A stretch of DNA of 34,528 nt, from contig JAFIFR010000008.1 of NCBI GenBank assembly GCA_020831935.1, positions 1 to 34,528 of the forward strand. Direction: 5' to 3'. Position numbers and translations under genes: made by a program. Positions 19,074 through 28,884 of this stretch are shown piece after piece. The notes below the pieces were generated by a model. It was not told the origin of the DNA. It saw only the letters and a program-made list of their open reading frames with translations, and made no database searches. The stretch is from Alkalimonas sp. Lineage in GTDB: Bacteria; Pseudomonadota; Gammaproteobacteria; Enterobacterales; Alteromonadaceae. Within the stretch, counting starts at the first letter, position 1. Each line of letters begins with the position of its first letter.

Positions 19074-19555
19074 TGCAACAAACAAAAGGCATCGGTGTGA
19101 TTTACCTTTCTTTGGTGCTGGCTTTGGTGCTGATGGTGATGCCGATGCCTGCCATGGTCAAACTATTCCGGCCCGATTGGGCCTTGCTTGTGTTGCTGTA
19201 CTGGGTGTTGGCTTTGCCTTTTCGTGCCAACATCGGCACTGCCTTTGTGATTGGCTTTCTGGTCGATGTGCTGGTCGGGACCGTGCTGGGGGTCAATGCA
19301 CTGGCTTACTCGGTGGTTGCCTTTGTGATGGCCGCCAATCACCAGAAAATCCGCAACTTTTCCGTGTTGCAGCAATCCTTACTGATAGGCTTGCTGTTGG
19401 CTTTTTATCACCTGATGATCTTCTGGCTCAGCCATTTTTTGACCGGGGTGTATTTTTTACCAGACTATCTTTGGCCTGTGCTGACAGGTACTTTGGTTTG
19501 GCCCTGGTTGTTTTGGTTGCTGCGCCGGGTGCGACGACAATTTAAAGTACGGTAA
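19073..19555 (+). CDS. mreD: Rod shape-determining protein MreD
   Basis: ATG at 19073 overlapping the mreC stop; multi-TM protein 'RPDWALLVLLYWVLALPFRANIGTAFVIGFLVDVLVGTVLG'. Confidence 0.95.
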   Translation: MQQTKGIGVIYLSLVLALVLMVMPMPAMVKLFRPDWALLVLLYWVLALPFRANIGTAFVIGFLVDVLVGTVLGVNALAYSVVAFVMAANHQKIRNFSVLQQSLLIGLLLAFYHLMIFWLSHFLTGVYFLPDYLWPVLTGTLVWPWLFWLLRRVRRQFKVR

Positions 19556-19562
19556 TACCAGC

Positions 19563-20135
19563 ATGAAAACAACGATAGGTCTGGCTTCCGCCTCGCCACG
19601 ACGCAAAGAACTGCTCACAGTGCTGCAACAGCCTTTCGAATTGGTCAAAGTGGACGTGGATGAAAGTTTGCTGCCGGCAGAATCGCCACTTGCTTACGTC
19701 GCGCGGCTGGCAAAGTGCAAAGCCGAGGCTGGTTTTGCCGCGGTGAACGGGCGGATGCCGGTGCTTGGCGCCGACACCATCGTCGTGGTCGACCATGAGG
19801 TGCTGGGCAAGCCCCGGGATGAAGCAGACTTTGGCCGGATGATGCGACAACTGTCAGGCCGGGTGCATCAGGTCCATACCGCGGTTGCCATTGCTTGTGC
19901 GGGCTCTGTGCTGCAGCAGCTGGTTAGCAGCAAGGTGCACTTTGCCGATTTGACCGAGGCGATGATAGCGGCCTACTGGCAAACAGGCGAGCCGGCCGAT
20001 AAAGCCGGTGGCTACGGCATTCAAGGCATCGGTGGCCGTTATGTCCGTTATCTTGAAGGCAGCTACAGTGCCGTGGTTGGTTTGCCCTTGTACGAAACCG
20101 ATCAACTGCTGCAGCAATTGGAGGCCAGCTTATGA
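19563..20135 (+). CDS. maf: Maf-family nucleotide pyrophosphatase (YhdE-like)
   Basis: LASASPRRKELL motif, 'VLGADTIVVVD', 'DKAGGYGIQGIGGRYVRYLEGSYSAVVGLPL'. Confidence 0.96.
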   Translation: MKTTIGLASASPRRKELLTVLQQPFELVKVDVDESLLPAESPLAYVARLAKCKAEAGFAAVNGRMPVLGADTIVVVDHEVLGKPRDEADFGRMMRQLSGRVHQVHTAVAIACAGSVLQQLVSSKVHFADLTEAMIAAYWQTGEPADKAGGYGIQGIGGRYVRYLEGSYSAVVGLPLYETDQLLQQLEASL

Positions 20136-21595
20136 GTTCAGAGCTGCTGATCAACGTCACCCCCAGTGAAACCCGGGTCGCTTTGATTGAAAATGGCGTG
20201 CTGCAGGAAGTTCATATTGAGCGCCAGGCCAAGCGCGGCATCGTTGGCAATATCTATGTGGGCAAAGTCAGTCGGGTGTTGCCCGGCATGCAAGCTGCTT
20301 TTGTCGACATCGGCCTCGACAAGGCGGCTTTTTTGCATGCCTCCGATATTGTCCAGCCACAGGTGGCTGATGATACCGGTCAGGCGGCAATGCCGCGCGA
20401 TATTCGTGGCCTGGTGCGGGAGGGGCAGCTATTGCTGGTGCAGGTGGTGAAAGATCCACTCGGCACCAAGGGAGCCCGCTTGACCACCGATATCACCCTG
20501 CCTTCGCGTTATCTGGTTTTTATGCCCGATGCCAATCATGTTGGGGTATCGCAGCGCATTGAAAGTGAAACCGAACGCAGCCGCCTAAAAGCCGTAGTGA
20601 CCGAGTTTGTTGACGAGCAAAGCGGTTACATCATTCGAACGGCGGCCGAAGGGGCTGGTGAAGAAGAATTAAAACAAGATGCCCGCTTTTTGAAAAAGCT
20701 CTGGGCCAAGATCAGCAAACGCAAACAAAAAACCCGCAAAGAAGGCCGGGTGTATGAAGACTTGAATTTGTCGTACCGGATTCTGCGGGATTTTATCGGC
20801 ACCGATTTAGAGCGTATTCGCATTGATTCGAAACTCACCTATCAGGAGCTGCTGGCCTTTACCGATGAGTTTATTCCGCAGATGACATCGTTGTTGGAGT
20901 ACTATCCCGGCGAGCGGCCGATTTTTGACATGTTCGATGTGGAAAATGAAATCCAGCGCGCATTAGAGCGCAAAGTGATGCTGAAAAGCGGTGGCTACCT
21001 GATCATCGATCAAACCGAAGCTATGACCACGGTGGATGTGAATACTGGCGCCTTTGTGGGTCACCGCAATCTGGAAGACACCATTTTTAACACCAATATT
21101 GAAGCCACCCAGGCCATTGCCCGTCAGCTGCGGCTGCGCAACCTGGGGGGCATTATTATCCTTGATTTTATCGACATGCAGAACGAGGAACATCAGCGTC
21201 GGGTGCTGCACAGTCTGGAACTGGCGCTCAGTCGGGATCGAGCCAAAACCAACATCCATGGCTTCTCTGCCCTGGGGCTGGTTGAGATGACCCGCAAAAG
21301 AACACGCGAAAGTCTGGAACATATCCTCTGTTCTGATTGTCCAGTATGTAAGGGGCGTGGCAGTTTAAAGACGGTAGAAACCGTTTGCTTTGAAGTGCTG
21401 CGTGAAATCGTGCGGGTGAACAGGGCCTATGATGCCGATGAGTTTGTGGTTTATGCCTCGCCGGAAGTGAAGGATGCTCTGACCAACGATGAGTTTCATA
21501 ACCTGGCTGAAGTGCAGGTCTTTATTGGTAAGCAGATCAGCGTGCAGCTGGAGCCTTTATACAACCAGGAACAATTTGATGTGGTGATGATTTAG
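20132..21595 (+). CDS. rng: Ribonuclease G
   Basis: 487 aa; 'SSELLINVTPSETRVALIENG', S1-like domain, DVNTGAFVG, CPVCKGRG. Confidence 0.96.
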   Translation: MSSELLINVTPSETRVALIENGVLQEVHIERQAKRGIVGNIYVGKVSRVLPGMQAAFVDIGLDKAAFLHASDIVQPQVADDTGQAAMPRDIRGLVREGQLLLVQVVKDPLGTKGARLTTDITLPSRYLVFMPDANHVGVSQRIESETERSRLKAVVTEFVDEQSGYIIRTAAEGAGEEELKQDARFLKKLWAKISKRKQKTRKEGRVYEDLNLSYRILRDFIGTDLERIRIDSKLTYQELLAFTDEFIPQMTSLLEYYPGERPIFDMFDVENEIQRALERKVMLKSGGYLIIDQTEAMTTVDVNTGAFVGHRNLEDTIFNTNIEATQAIARQLRLRNLGGIIILDFIDMQNEEHQRRVLHSLELALSRDRAKTNIHGFSALGLVEMTRKRTRESLEHILCSDCPVCKGRGSLKTVETVCFEVLREIVRVNRAYDADEFVVYASPEVKDALTNDEFHNLAEVQVFIGKQISVQLEPLYNQEQFDVVMI

Positions 21596-24500
21596 TGCAG
21601 AAATTCGGCAGGCTGTGTTTATTTTGTTTGCACAAGCTCTGGCTGTTGTTTGCCATCAGTCTGGTCTTGCTGGCGGTGCTGGTTTCTTTCCTGCGCTACA
21701 GCCTGCCTTATGCCGATCAATACCGCAACCAGATAGAGCGCCTGCTCTCCAGTCAATATGGCACCGAAGTGCAGATTGGCGAGCTCAGTGCCAGCTGGCA
21801 GGGGGGAGGCCCGGCCCTGCTGCTGCATGATCTGGCCTTTGCCAGTGAGCAAGACGATTTGGGTTTTTCTGTCACCAAAGCCAGCATCCATCTGCATTTC
21901 TGGCGCAGCTTGCGCAGTCTGCAATTACGATCCAGCCATGTCGAGTTATCCGGCGTCGAGTTGCACCTGGCCGCTGAGCGACTGGTTGACACAACTGGCA
22001 ATGGGCAGCAGGAGCCGCTGACCGATGCGCTGGAACAATTGTTTTTCCGCCAGTTGCAACAATTTACCATCCGGGACAGCCGGGTTCGGTTGGAGCTGGC
22101 GCACAGCGACCCTCTGGTGCTGGCCATACGGCAGCTGAACTGGCGCAACCGGGATCAGCGTCACCAGGGGCAGGGCATGATGGCCGTCGAAGGGGTGACC
22201 GGCAACAGCCTGTCTTTTGCGCTGGACCTGTATGGCGGCCGGCTGGACGGGCTTTTTGGTCAACTCTACCTGCAAAGCGCGCAACTGGATATTCAGCCCT
22301 GGCTGCGGCAGTTTTTGCCAGAATTGGCCGAGCTCGACTACGCCCATGTCAACTTGCAAGCCTGGGGACGCTTTGATCGGGGGGCCATTCAGCGCATTCA
22401 GGTCGATTTAGCCGACAACACCCTGGGGTGGCAGCTGGGCACCCAGCAGCACTGGTTAAAGCTCAGCAAAGGGCAGCTGATGTGGCAACCGACGGCGCAG
22501 GGCTGGTACCTGCAATCCTCGGATATCGCATTGAGTGGCCCGGAGGCAGATTTTGCCGGCATCCAGCTGCAACTCAGCCGTCGTGATGAAAGTCTGCATG
22601 GTCAATTGCAAGCTTTGGAGCTGGCCGCCTTGCAGCCGCTGATGCAGTTGATTGCGCAGCAGCGGTCAGAGCTGAGCTTGCTGGCCAAATTGCAGCCCAG
22701 TGGTCGGGTCGAGCAGCTGGCCTGGGCGATCCAGCCGGATGACTGGCAGTTGCAGTTGGATGTGCAGCAGCTTAGCAACCAACCTTATGGCGATATACCC
22801 GGTGTTCAGCAGTTGCAGGGGCAGCTGCAGGCGGCTGCGGGCTTTGCCGAACTTAGCCTGCAAGGTGCGGACAATGCTGTGCTGTGGCAAGGGGCTTTCA
22901 GTCAGCCGATGGCCTACCAAAGGTTGCAGGCCGAATTGCAGCTTCGTTATCTTGATCATTTCTGGCAATTGCAGCTGCCGCATTTTCAACTGCATGGGGA
23001 GGCCGTTCAGGCCGATGCGCAGCTGGTGCTGAATTTTCACGATGAACCCGAATTGATGCTGCTGGCTACCGCCGATGGCGTTGCCGTCCGTGATGCGATG
23101 CATTTCTACCCCCGTCATTACATGCCTGAGGGCATCATTCAGTACTTGTCGCAGTCGCTGCTCGGTGGTGAGTTGCAGCAGGCGGCGACCTTGTGGCATG
23201 GCCCGCTCAGCCGCTTTCCATTTCGCGATGGCGATGGGATCTTTCAATCAAGCGGGCTGGTGACACAAGGTCAGATGCGTTTTCAGCCGGACTGGCCTGA
23301 ACTCACCGGCATTGAAGCGCAGCTTTGGTTTGAAAACAGCAGGATGTCGATTGACAGTCAGCAGGGCCAGTTGCTTGGGCTTAGCATCGACGATCAGGTA
23401 CGGGTTTGGATAGAGGATTTATTTGCCGCCGAGACCCTGTGGATTGACATTGCCACCAGCGCCGAGGCAGAAGCTGTGCAGGCGTTGATGGCCCAGTCCC
23501 CTTTGGCTGGTTCTGTCGGCGAGGCGCTGGCCTATGTTGGATTAACAGGGCAGGTCAAAGGCGAAGTGCAGCTGGCGGTCAGTCTGACTGAGCCCGAGGT
23601 CCACGCCAGTGGGGATGTCTGGTTTCACAACAACCAGGCCCGGCTGCAGGCGCCCAGCCTTGGCATTGAACACATTCAGGGGCAGCTGCGCTTTGACAAC
23701 GACAGGATTGAAGCCAGCAACCTAAGCGCACAATGGCAGCAATTGCCTTTTGAGTTGCAGTTGCAAGGCCAACAGCAGGAAGCAGCATACCAGCTGGCTC
23801 TGCAACTGGCTGGAAAGCAGCAGGCCAGCCGCTTGCTGTCGCAGCTGCCGTTAACCCTGCCAGAACTCGCAACGGGCGAGCTGGATTGGCAGCTTAGCCT
23901 GGATGTGCAGTTGCCGGGACAAGGCTTTGCTTATCAGGCACAGTTGCAGGCTGACCTGTCCGATACCGCCTTGCAATTGCCGGCACCCTACTTCAAAAAG
24001 GCTGGTGAGGAAGCGGCGTTGGAAGTCTGGGTTCAGGGGCAGCCTGAATACAGCATTATCCGCGCGGCTTATTCCGAACCCATGTTTGCTCAGGCGCGCT
24101 TGCAACACGACAGCGGGGCCCTGGACCAGGTGTTGCTGCGCCTAGGAGCCGGGCACTATGGCGTCCTTGAGCCCGGCCTGGTGGTGGAAGTCGAGTTGGC
24201 ACAAACCGAGCTCGCGCCCTGGTTCGAATTGTTGCTGCCGCCGCTGACCGCAGCGCAGCAGCAAAGTAGCGGTTTTTGGCCGGAGTTAAGCCGGGTCCGT
24301 GGCCGGGTGGGGGCTTTGCAGCTGACGGAGCAACTGGCACTGCATCAAACCTTGTTCGAGTTGTCACCCGCTGATGATCACTGGGCCTTGCAGTTGAATG
24401 GCAGTGAGGTTGCCAGCCAGTGGCGTTTTTACCATGACTGGCAGCAGCAAGGCATTGCCATCGATATGGATTACCTGCGGCTGGCGGCACAGCCGTCGCA

Positions 24501-25446
24501 ACAGAGCGACAAGCCCACGCCAGCAGCAGCGCCTGAGCCGATGAATTGGCTGCGCTCCTTGCCGCCCATTCGGCTGCATTGTAAGGACTGCCGCTACGAT
24601 AGCTATGCTTTTGGTCAGGTCCAGGCCGAGCTGGCCAATACCGAGCAAGGTTTGGAACTCAAACAGTTGCAGGCCGATTACAAGCGTAACCGATTAACAT
24701 TAAGCGGCCTGTGGCAACCGGATGCAGGTCTTGGCCGCAGTCAGTTTCAGGGGCAATTGACCAGCCCCAATATCGGCGCCCTGCTGACCGAGTATGAGCT
24801 CAGCACAGCCATCAGTGGCAGCCGGGCAGACCTTGCCTTTGACCTGCACTGGCAAGGCAGCCCGCTGCAATTTGAGCTGGCAAGCCTGGGCGGTTCAGCC
24901 AGCTGGCAACTGGGAGAAGGCTCCCTGGCGGAAGTCAGTGACAAGGGTGCGCGCTTGTTCTCGATATTCAGCCTGAACTCGCTGGTACGCAAATTGCGGC
25001 TGGATTTTCGCGATGTGTTTACCAAAGGCTTTTTTTACAACCGGATGCAAGGGGACATCAGCTTGCATCAGGGGGTGGCGCAAACCAGCAACAGCACCAT
25101 CGACGGAGTGGCCGGCAACCTCAGCATGCAGGGCTACGCCGATTTGGTGAATCGCAAGCTGGACTATCAGATGACGCTGGTGCCTAAAGTCACCTCCAGT
25201 CTGCCGGTGATCATTGCCTGGATGGTAAATCCGGTCTCGGGGCTGGCGGCATTGGCGCTGGATGAAATGTTTACCTCGGCCGAAGTCATCTCACGGGTCA
25301 ACTTTACCGTGACCGGCAGCTTTGATGAGCCGGTGGTGACGGAAGTGAACCGTCACAGCACCGAGGTGCCGGTGCCGGTTCGGGTGGCGCAGCCCGGCAC
25401 AGAAGATGAGCCCGAGTCACTGAATGGTCAACCGCATGGGGGCTGA
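21595..25446 (+). CDS. yhdP: YhdP family AsmA-like inter-membrane lipid transport protein
   Basis: 1283 aa, GTG start overlapping the rng stop, N-terminal TM, C-terminal 'KGFFYNRMQGDISLHQGVAQTSNSTIDGVAGNLSMQGYADL'. Confidence 0.93.
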   Translation: MQKFGRLCLFCLHKLWLLFAISLVLLAVLVSFLRYSLPYADQYRNQIERLLSSQYGTEVQIGELSASWQGGGPALLLHDLAFASEQDDLGFSVTKASIHLHFWRSLRSLQLRSSHVELSGVELHLAAERLVDTTGNGQQEPLTDALEQLFFRQLQQFTIRDSRVRLELAHSDPLVLAIRQLNWRNRDQRHQGQGMMAVEGVTGNSLSFALDLYGGRLDGLFGQLYLQSAQLDIQPWLRQFLPELAELDYAHVNLQAWGRFDRGAIQRIQVDLADNTLGWQLGTQQHWLKLSKGQLMWQPTAQGWYLQSSDIALSGPEADFAGIQLQLSRRDESLHGQLQALELAALQPLMQLIAQQRSELSLLAKLQPSGRVEQLAWAIQPDDWQLQLDVQQLSNQPYGDIPGVQQLQGQLQAAAGFAELSLQGADNAVLWQGAFSQPMAYQRLQAELQLRYLDHFWQLQLPHFQLHGEAVQADAQLVLNFHDEPELMLLATADGVAVRDAMHFYPRHYMPEGIIQYLSQSLLGGELQQAATLWHGPLSRFPFRDGDGIFQSSGLVTQGQMRFQPDWPELTGIEAQLWFENSRMSIDSQQGQLLGLSIDDQVRVWIEDLFAAETLWIDIATSAEAEAVQALMAQSPLAGSVGEALAYVGLTGQVKGEVQLAVSLTEPEVHASGDVWFHNNQARLQAPSLGIEHIQGQLRFDNDRIEASNLSAQWQQLPFELQLQGQQQEAAYQLALQLAGKQQASRLLSQLPLTLPELATGELDWQLSLDVQLPGQGFAYQAQLQADLSDTALQLPAPYFKKAGEEAALEVWVQGQPEYSIIRAAYSEPMFAQARLQHDSGALDQVLLRLGAGHYGVLEPGLVVEVELAQTELAPWFELLLPPLTAAQQQSSGFWPELSRVRGRVGALQLTEQLALHQTLFELSPADDHWALQLNGSEVASQWRFYHDWQQQGIAIDMDYLRLAAQPSQQSDKPTPAAAPEPMNWLRSLPPIRLHCKDCRYDSYAFGQVQAELANTEQGLELKQLQADYKRNRLTLSGLWQPDAGLGRSQFQGQLTSPNIGALLTEYELSTAISGSRADLAFDLHWQGSPLQFELASLGGSASWQLGEGSLAEVSDKGARLFSIFSLNSLVRKLRLDFRDVFTKGFFYNRMQGDISLHQGVAQTSNSTIDGVAGNLSMQGYADLVNRKLDYQMTLVPKVTSSLPVIIAWMVNPVSGLAALALDEMFTSAEVISRVNFTVTGSFDEPVVTEVNRHSTEVPVPVRVAQPGTEDEPESLNGQPHGG

Positions 25447-26272
25447 CTGGCAGCTGTCTGCGCTGCAGTGGTGCAGCACCCCGGATCCTGCTGACAACCT
25501 GGCCAGGCTGCGTACGCTGCTGGAGACCTTGCCGCAGCATTCTCAGCATTTGGTGGTGTTGCCGGAGTGCGCTTTGATCTTTGGCGGCCCGGAAGGCTGG
25601 CAACAGCGCTTTAGCGAGCCGCTGGGGCAGGGGCCCTTGCAAGCGGAGCTGGCCGCGCTGGCCCGGCAATTTCAGCTGTACCTATTGCTGGGTTCCTTTC
25701 CAACCCAAAGTGCCGATCCTTCCCGCTTTTCTGCCAGCAGCTTGTTGTTTGCGCCTGATGGCCGCTTGCTGGCCGATTATCAGAAACTGCACCTGTTTGA
25801 TGTTGAGGTAGCCGACCGCACCGGCAGCTACCGCGAATCGGATAGCACTCAGGCCGGTGAAAAAGTCGTGCTGGCCGATTGTGGGGGGCTGAAGCTCGGC
25901 CTGAGCATATGCTATGATGTGCGCTTTCCAGCCATGATGCAGCAGCTGGCTGCTCTGGGCATGCAGGTGCTGGCGGTGCCGTCGGCCTTCACCCGGGTTA
26001 CCGGCGCGGCGCACTGGCACGCTTTACTTACAGCCAGGGCCATTGAGACCCAATGCTTTGTGGTGGCCCCGAATCAAACCGGGGTTCATGCCAATGGCCG
26101 GGAAACCTATGGCCACAGCCTGATCCTCGACCCCTACGGCCGGGTGCTGGCCGATGCTGGCACGGAACCGGGGCTGATATCGGCCCGTATAGATTTAAAG
26201 CTGCTGACAGAGGTGCGCCAAGCCATGCCGCTGCAGCAACACAACCGTTTTAACTGTGAGTTGATACCATGA
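25424..26272 (+). CDS. Carbon-nitrogen hydrolase (nitrilase superfamily)
   Basis: E-K-C catalytic context: [28 protein letters not shown]. Start could also be ATG 25436. Confidence 0.92.
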   Translation: MVNRMGADWQLSALQWCSTPDPADNLARLRTLLETLPQHSQHLVVLPECALIFGGPEGWQQRFSEPLGQGPLQAELAALARQFQLYLLLGSFPTQSADPSRFSASSLLFAPDGRLLADYQKLHLFDVEVADRTGSYRESDSTQAGEKVVLADCGGLKLGLSICYDVRFPAMMQQLAALGMQVLAVPSAFTRVTGAAHWHALLTARAIETQCFVVAPNQTGVHANGRETYGHSLILDPYGRVLADAGTEPGLISARIDLKLLTEVRQAMPLQQHNRFNCELIP

Positions 26273-27708
26273 ACCGAGTCGAACAAAACCTGCTGACAGC
26301 TCACGAGCTAAGTGAGCAGCAGCTGCAACAGAATTTAGGCTACTTGCTGCAGCATCAGCTGGACTATGCCGATCTGTATTTTCAATCCAGTGTGCATGAG
26401 TCCTGGGTGCTGGAAGATGGCTTGGTCAAAGATGGCTCCTTCAACATTGAGCAAGGCGTTGGCGTGCGGGCCATCAGCGGTGAAAAAACCGGTTTTGCTT
26501 ATGCCGATACCATCAGTCAGGAAGCGCTGCAGCGCACCGCCGCCGCAGCTCGTGGCATTGCCGCCCAAGGCCAGCAAGGCAGCGTTAAAGCCTTCAGTCG
26601 GCGCGAACAGAGCTCCATTTACCTGCCATGCGAACCCCTGCAAAGTTTAACCAATACCGAAAAAGTGGCGCTGCTGCATCAGATCGAAGCCTTTATCCGC
26701 ACGCTGGACAATCGGGTGAAACAGGTGATGGTTAGCTTAACCGGGGTCTATGAAGAAGTGTTGGTCGCTGCCAGTGATGGCACTTTCGCCACCGATATCC
26801 GGCCGTTGATCCGGCTGAATTGCTCGGTGTTGCTGCAGCAGGGAGAGCGGCGCGAACGCGGCAGTGCCGGTGGTGGTGGCCGCAGCAATTACGATTACTT
26901 CACCGCCGAGCTGGATGGTGGCCCACGCTGGCAGCAGTATGCCCGCGAAGCGGTGCGGATGGCACAAGTGAATTTAACCGCCATCGATGCCCCGGCTGGC
27001 ACCATGCCGGTGGTGCTGGGCGCTGGTTGGCCTGGCGTGCTGCTGCATGAAGCGGTTGGCCATGGCCTGGAGGGGGATTTTAACCGCAAGGGTTCCTCGA
27101 CCTTCAGTGGTCGTATTGGCGAGCAGGTGGCGTCCAAACACTGCACCATCGTCGATGATGGCACCCTGGCGCATCGCCGTGGCTCGCTCAACGTCGACGA
27201 CGAAGGCACACCGTCGCAGTACAATGTGCTGATTGAGAACGGTATTCTCAAAGGCTACATGCAGGACAAGCACAATGCCATGCTGATGAACACAGCACCA
27301 ACAGGCAACGGCCGGCGTGAGACCTTTGCGCACTTGCCAATGCCACGGATGACCAACACCTACATGCTGGCCGGCGAGCATGCACCGGAAGAGATTATCG
27401 CCAGCGTGAAAAAAGGCATTTATGCGCCGAATTTTGGTGGCGGTCAGGTCGATATCACCTCTGGCAAGTTTGTGTTCTCAGCCTCCGAAGCCTACTTGAT
27501 TGAAAACGGTAAGATCACCGCCCCAATCAAAGGTGCCACCCTGATAGGCAATGGCCCGGCTGCGATGCAGCAGGTGTCGATGGTGGGCAACGATCTGGCG
27601 CTGGATACCGGTGTTGGCGTCTGCGGCAAGCAGGGCCAAAGCGTGCCAGTCGGCGTGGGCCAGCCCACCCTGAAGCTGGATGCGATGACGGTCGGTGGCA
27701 CCCAATAG
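26269..27708 (+). CDS. tldD: Metalloprotease TldD
   Basis: 479 aa; [22 protein letters not shown] metal-binding motif. Confidence 0.97.
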   Translation: MNRVEQNLLTAHELSEQQLQQNLGYLLQHQLDYADLYFQSSVHESWVLEDGLVKDGSFNIEQGVGVRAISGEKTGFAYADTISQEALQRTAAAARGIAAQGQQGSVKAFSRREQSSIYLPCEPLQSLTNTEKVALLHQIEAFIRTLDNRVKQVMVSLTGVYEEVLVAASDGTFATDIRPLIRLNCSVLLQQGERRERGSAGGGGRSNYDYFTAELDGGPRWQQYAREAVRMAQVNLTAIDAPAGTMPVVLGAGWPGVLLHEAVGHGLEGDFNRKGSSTFSGRIGEQVASKHCTIVDDGTLAHRRGSLNVDDEGTPSQYNVLIENGILKGYMQDKHNAMLMNTAPTGNGRRETFAHLPMPRMTNTYMLAGEHAPEEIIASVKKGIYAPNFGGGQVDITSGKFVFSASEAYLIENGKITAPIKGATLIGNGPAAMQQVSMVGNDLALDTGVGVCGKQGQSVPVGVGQPTLKLDAMTVGGTQ

Positions 27709-27737
27709 GCCTTACAGCCTTAGCTGGTGCGATTAGT

Positions 27738-27766
27738 TTGCCAGCAACCCCGTGACTGAGTAAACT
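27738..27766 (+). promoter_or_regulatory. Candidate sigma70 promoter for ilvE
   Basis: TTGCCA - 17 bp - TAAACT. Confidence 0.45.
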
Positions 27767-27781
27767 TTACCCCTTGTTTAA

Positions 27782-27800
27782 GCCCGCCAGTAGAGCGGGC
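27782..27800 (+). other. Small GC hairpin in tldD-ilvE intergenic (weak terminator or ilvE 5'UTR structure)
   Basis: GCCCGC-CAGTAGA-GCGGGC; no clear U-tract. Confidence 0.35.
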
Positions 27801-27829
27801 CTTGACCCGAACCCTGACAGGAAGTAGTT

Positions 27830-28825
27830 ATGGCAGCATTTGGTACCCTTTTTATGCCAGAAATGGCAGTGGCCCGTTTCAGCGATGGTGGCTGGAGCCA
27901 GCCGGAAATCGTTGCATCTAACAGCATCAGCCTACACCCGGGCGCACATGTGCTGCACTACGCCAGCACCTGCTTCGAAGGCTTAAAAGCCTTCCGCCAT
28001 GACGATGGCTCCATCCATCTGTTCCGGATGGACCGCAATGTGGCCCGGATGCAGCAAAGCAGCGAGCTGTTGTCCTTGCCGGCTTTTGAAGCGCCGATGC
28101 TGGAGCAGATGATCACTGACATTGTGCGGCGTTTTGCTGCCGAAGTGCCGGCCCCGCCGGGATCCATGTACATCCGGCCTACCCACATCGGCACCGAAGC
28201 CGCCATCGGCAAAGCGGCGGCGCCAACCGCATCCTCGCTGCTGTATGTGTTGCTGTCGCCGGTGGGTGATTACTTCGCTGGCGGTGCCAAGCCACTGCGC
28301 TTGTTGCTGGAAGAAAATGGCGCTCGCTGTGCGGCCCATATGGGCATGGTCAAAAGCGGAGGCAACTACGCCAGCGCGTTGCAACCGATTTTAAAAGCCC
28401 GTGCCAGCGTGCAGGCTGATCAGGTGTTGTTCTGCCCGGGTGGCGATGTGCAGGAAACCGGTGCCGCCAACTTCCTGCTAATTGATGGCAATGAGATCAT
28501 TACCAAGGCATTGGATACCAGCTTCCTGCACGGGGTCACCCGCGACTCCATCTTAACACTGGCACGCGATCTGGGCATGACAGTCTCAGAGCGCGAGCTG
28601 AGCGTTGATGAGCTGCTGGAGCGTGCGGCCAAGCCGGGCGCCGAAGCTGCGCTGTCGGGCACGGCAGCGGTGCTGACCCCGGTTGGCACCTTGATCCGTG
28701 GCAACACCGAGCATCAGGTGGGCAGCGGCGAAGCCGGCCCGGTCACCATGAAACTGCGCCAGGCACTGAATGCCATTCAGTGGGGCAAAGCCGAAGACAA
28801 GCACGGCTGGCTGCGCAAAGTCTAA
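27830..28825 (+). CDS. ilvE: Branched-chain amino acid aminotransferase
   Basis: 331 aa; 'LHYASTCFEGLKAFRHDDG', 'KSGGNYASALQP', 'VQETGAANFLLI'. Confidence 0.93.
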   Translation: MAAFGTLFMPEMAVARFSDGGWSQPEIVASNSISLHPGAHVLHYASTCFEGLKAFRHDDGSIHLFRMDRNVARMQQSSELLSLPAFEAPMLEQMITDIVRRFAAEVPAPPGSMYIRPTHIGTEAAIGKAAAPTASSLLYVLLSPVGDYFAGGAKPLRLLLEENGARCAAHMGMVKSGGNYASALQPILKARASVQADQVLFCPGGDVQETGAANFLLIDGNEIITKALDTSFLHGVTRDSILTLARDLGMTVSERELSVDELLERAAKPGAEAALSGTAAVLTPVGTLIRGNTEHQVGSGEAGPVTMKLRQALNAIQWGKAEDKHGWLRKV

Positions 28826-28842
28826 GTCCTGCGACTGCATTC

Positions 28843-28870
28843 ACCAAAGGCCCGATAGAGGGCCTTTGGT
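28843..28870. terminator. Bidirectional terminator-like hairpin between convergent ilvE and YdbT-like gene
   Basis: ACCAAAGGCCC-GATAGA-GGGCCTTTGGT, 11-bp perfect stem. Confidence 0.75.
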
Positions 28871-28884
28871 ATTTCTGAACCGCA

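Noticed and set aside
22666-23247. 193-aa ORF on the - strand inside yhdP
   Set aside because: Shadow ORF of a Gln/Leu-rich conserved gene.
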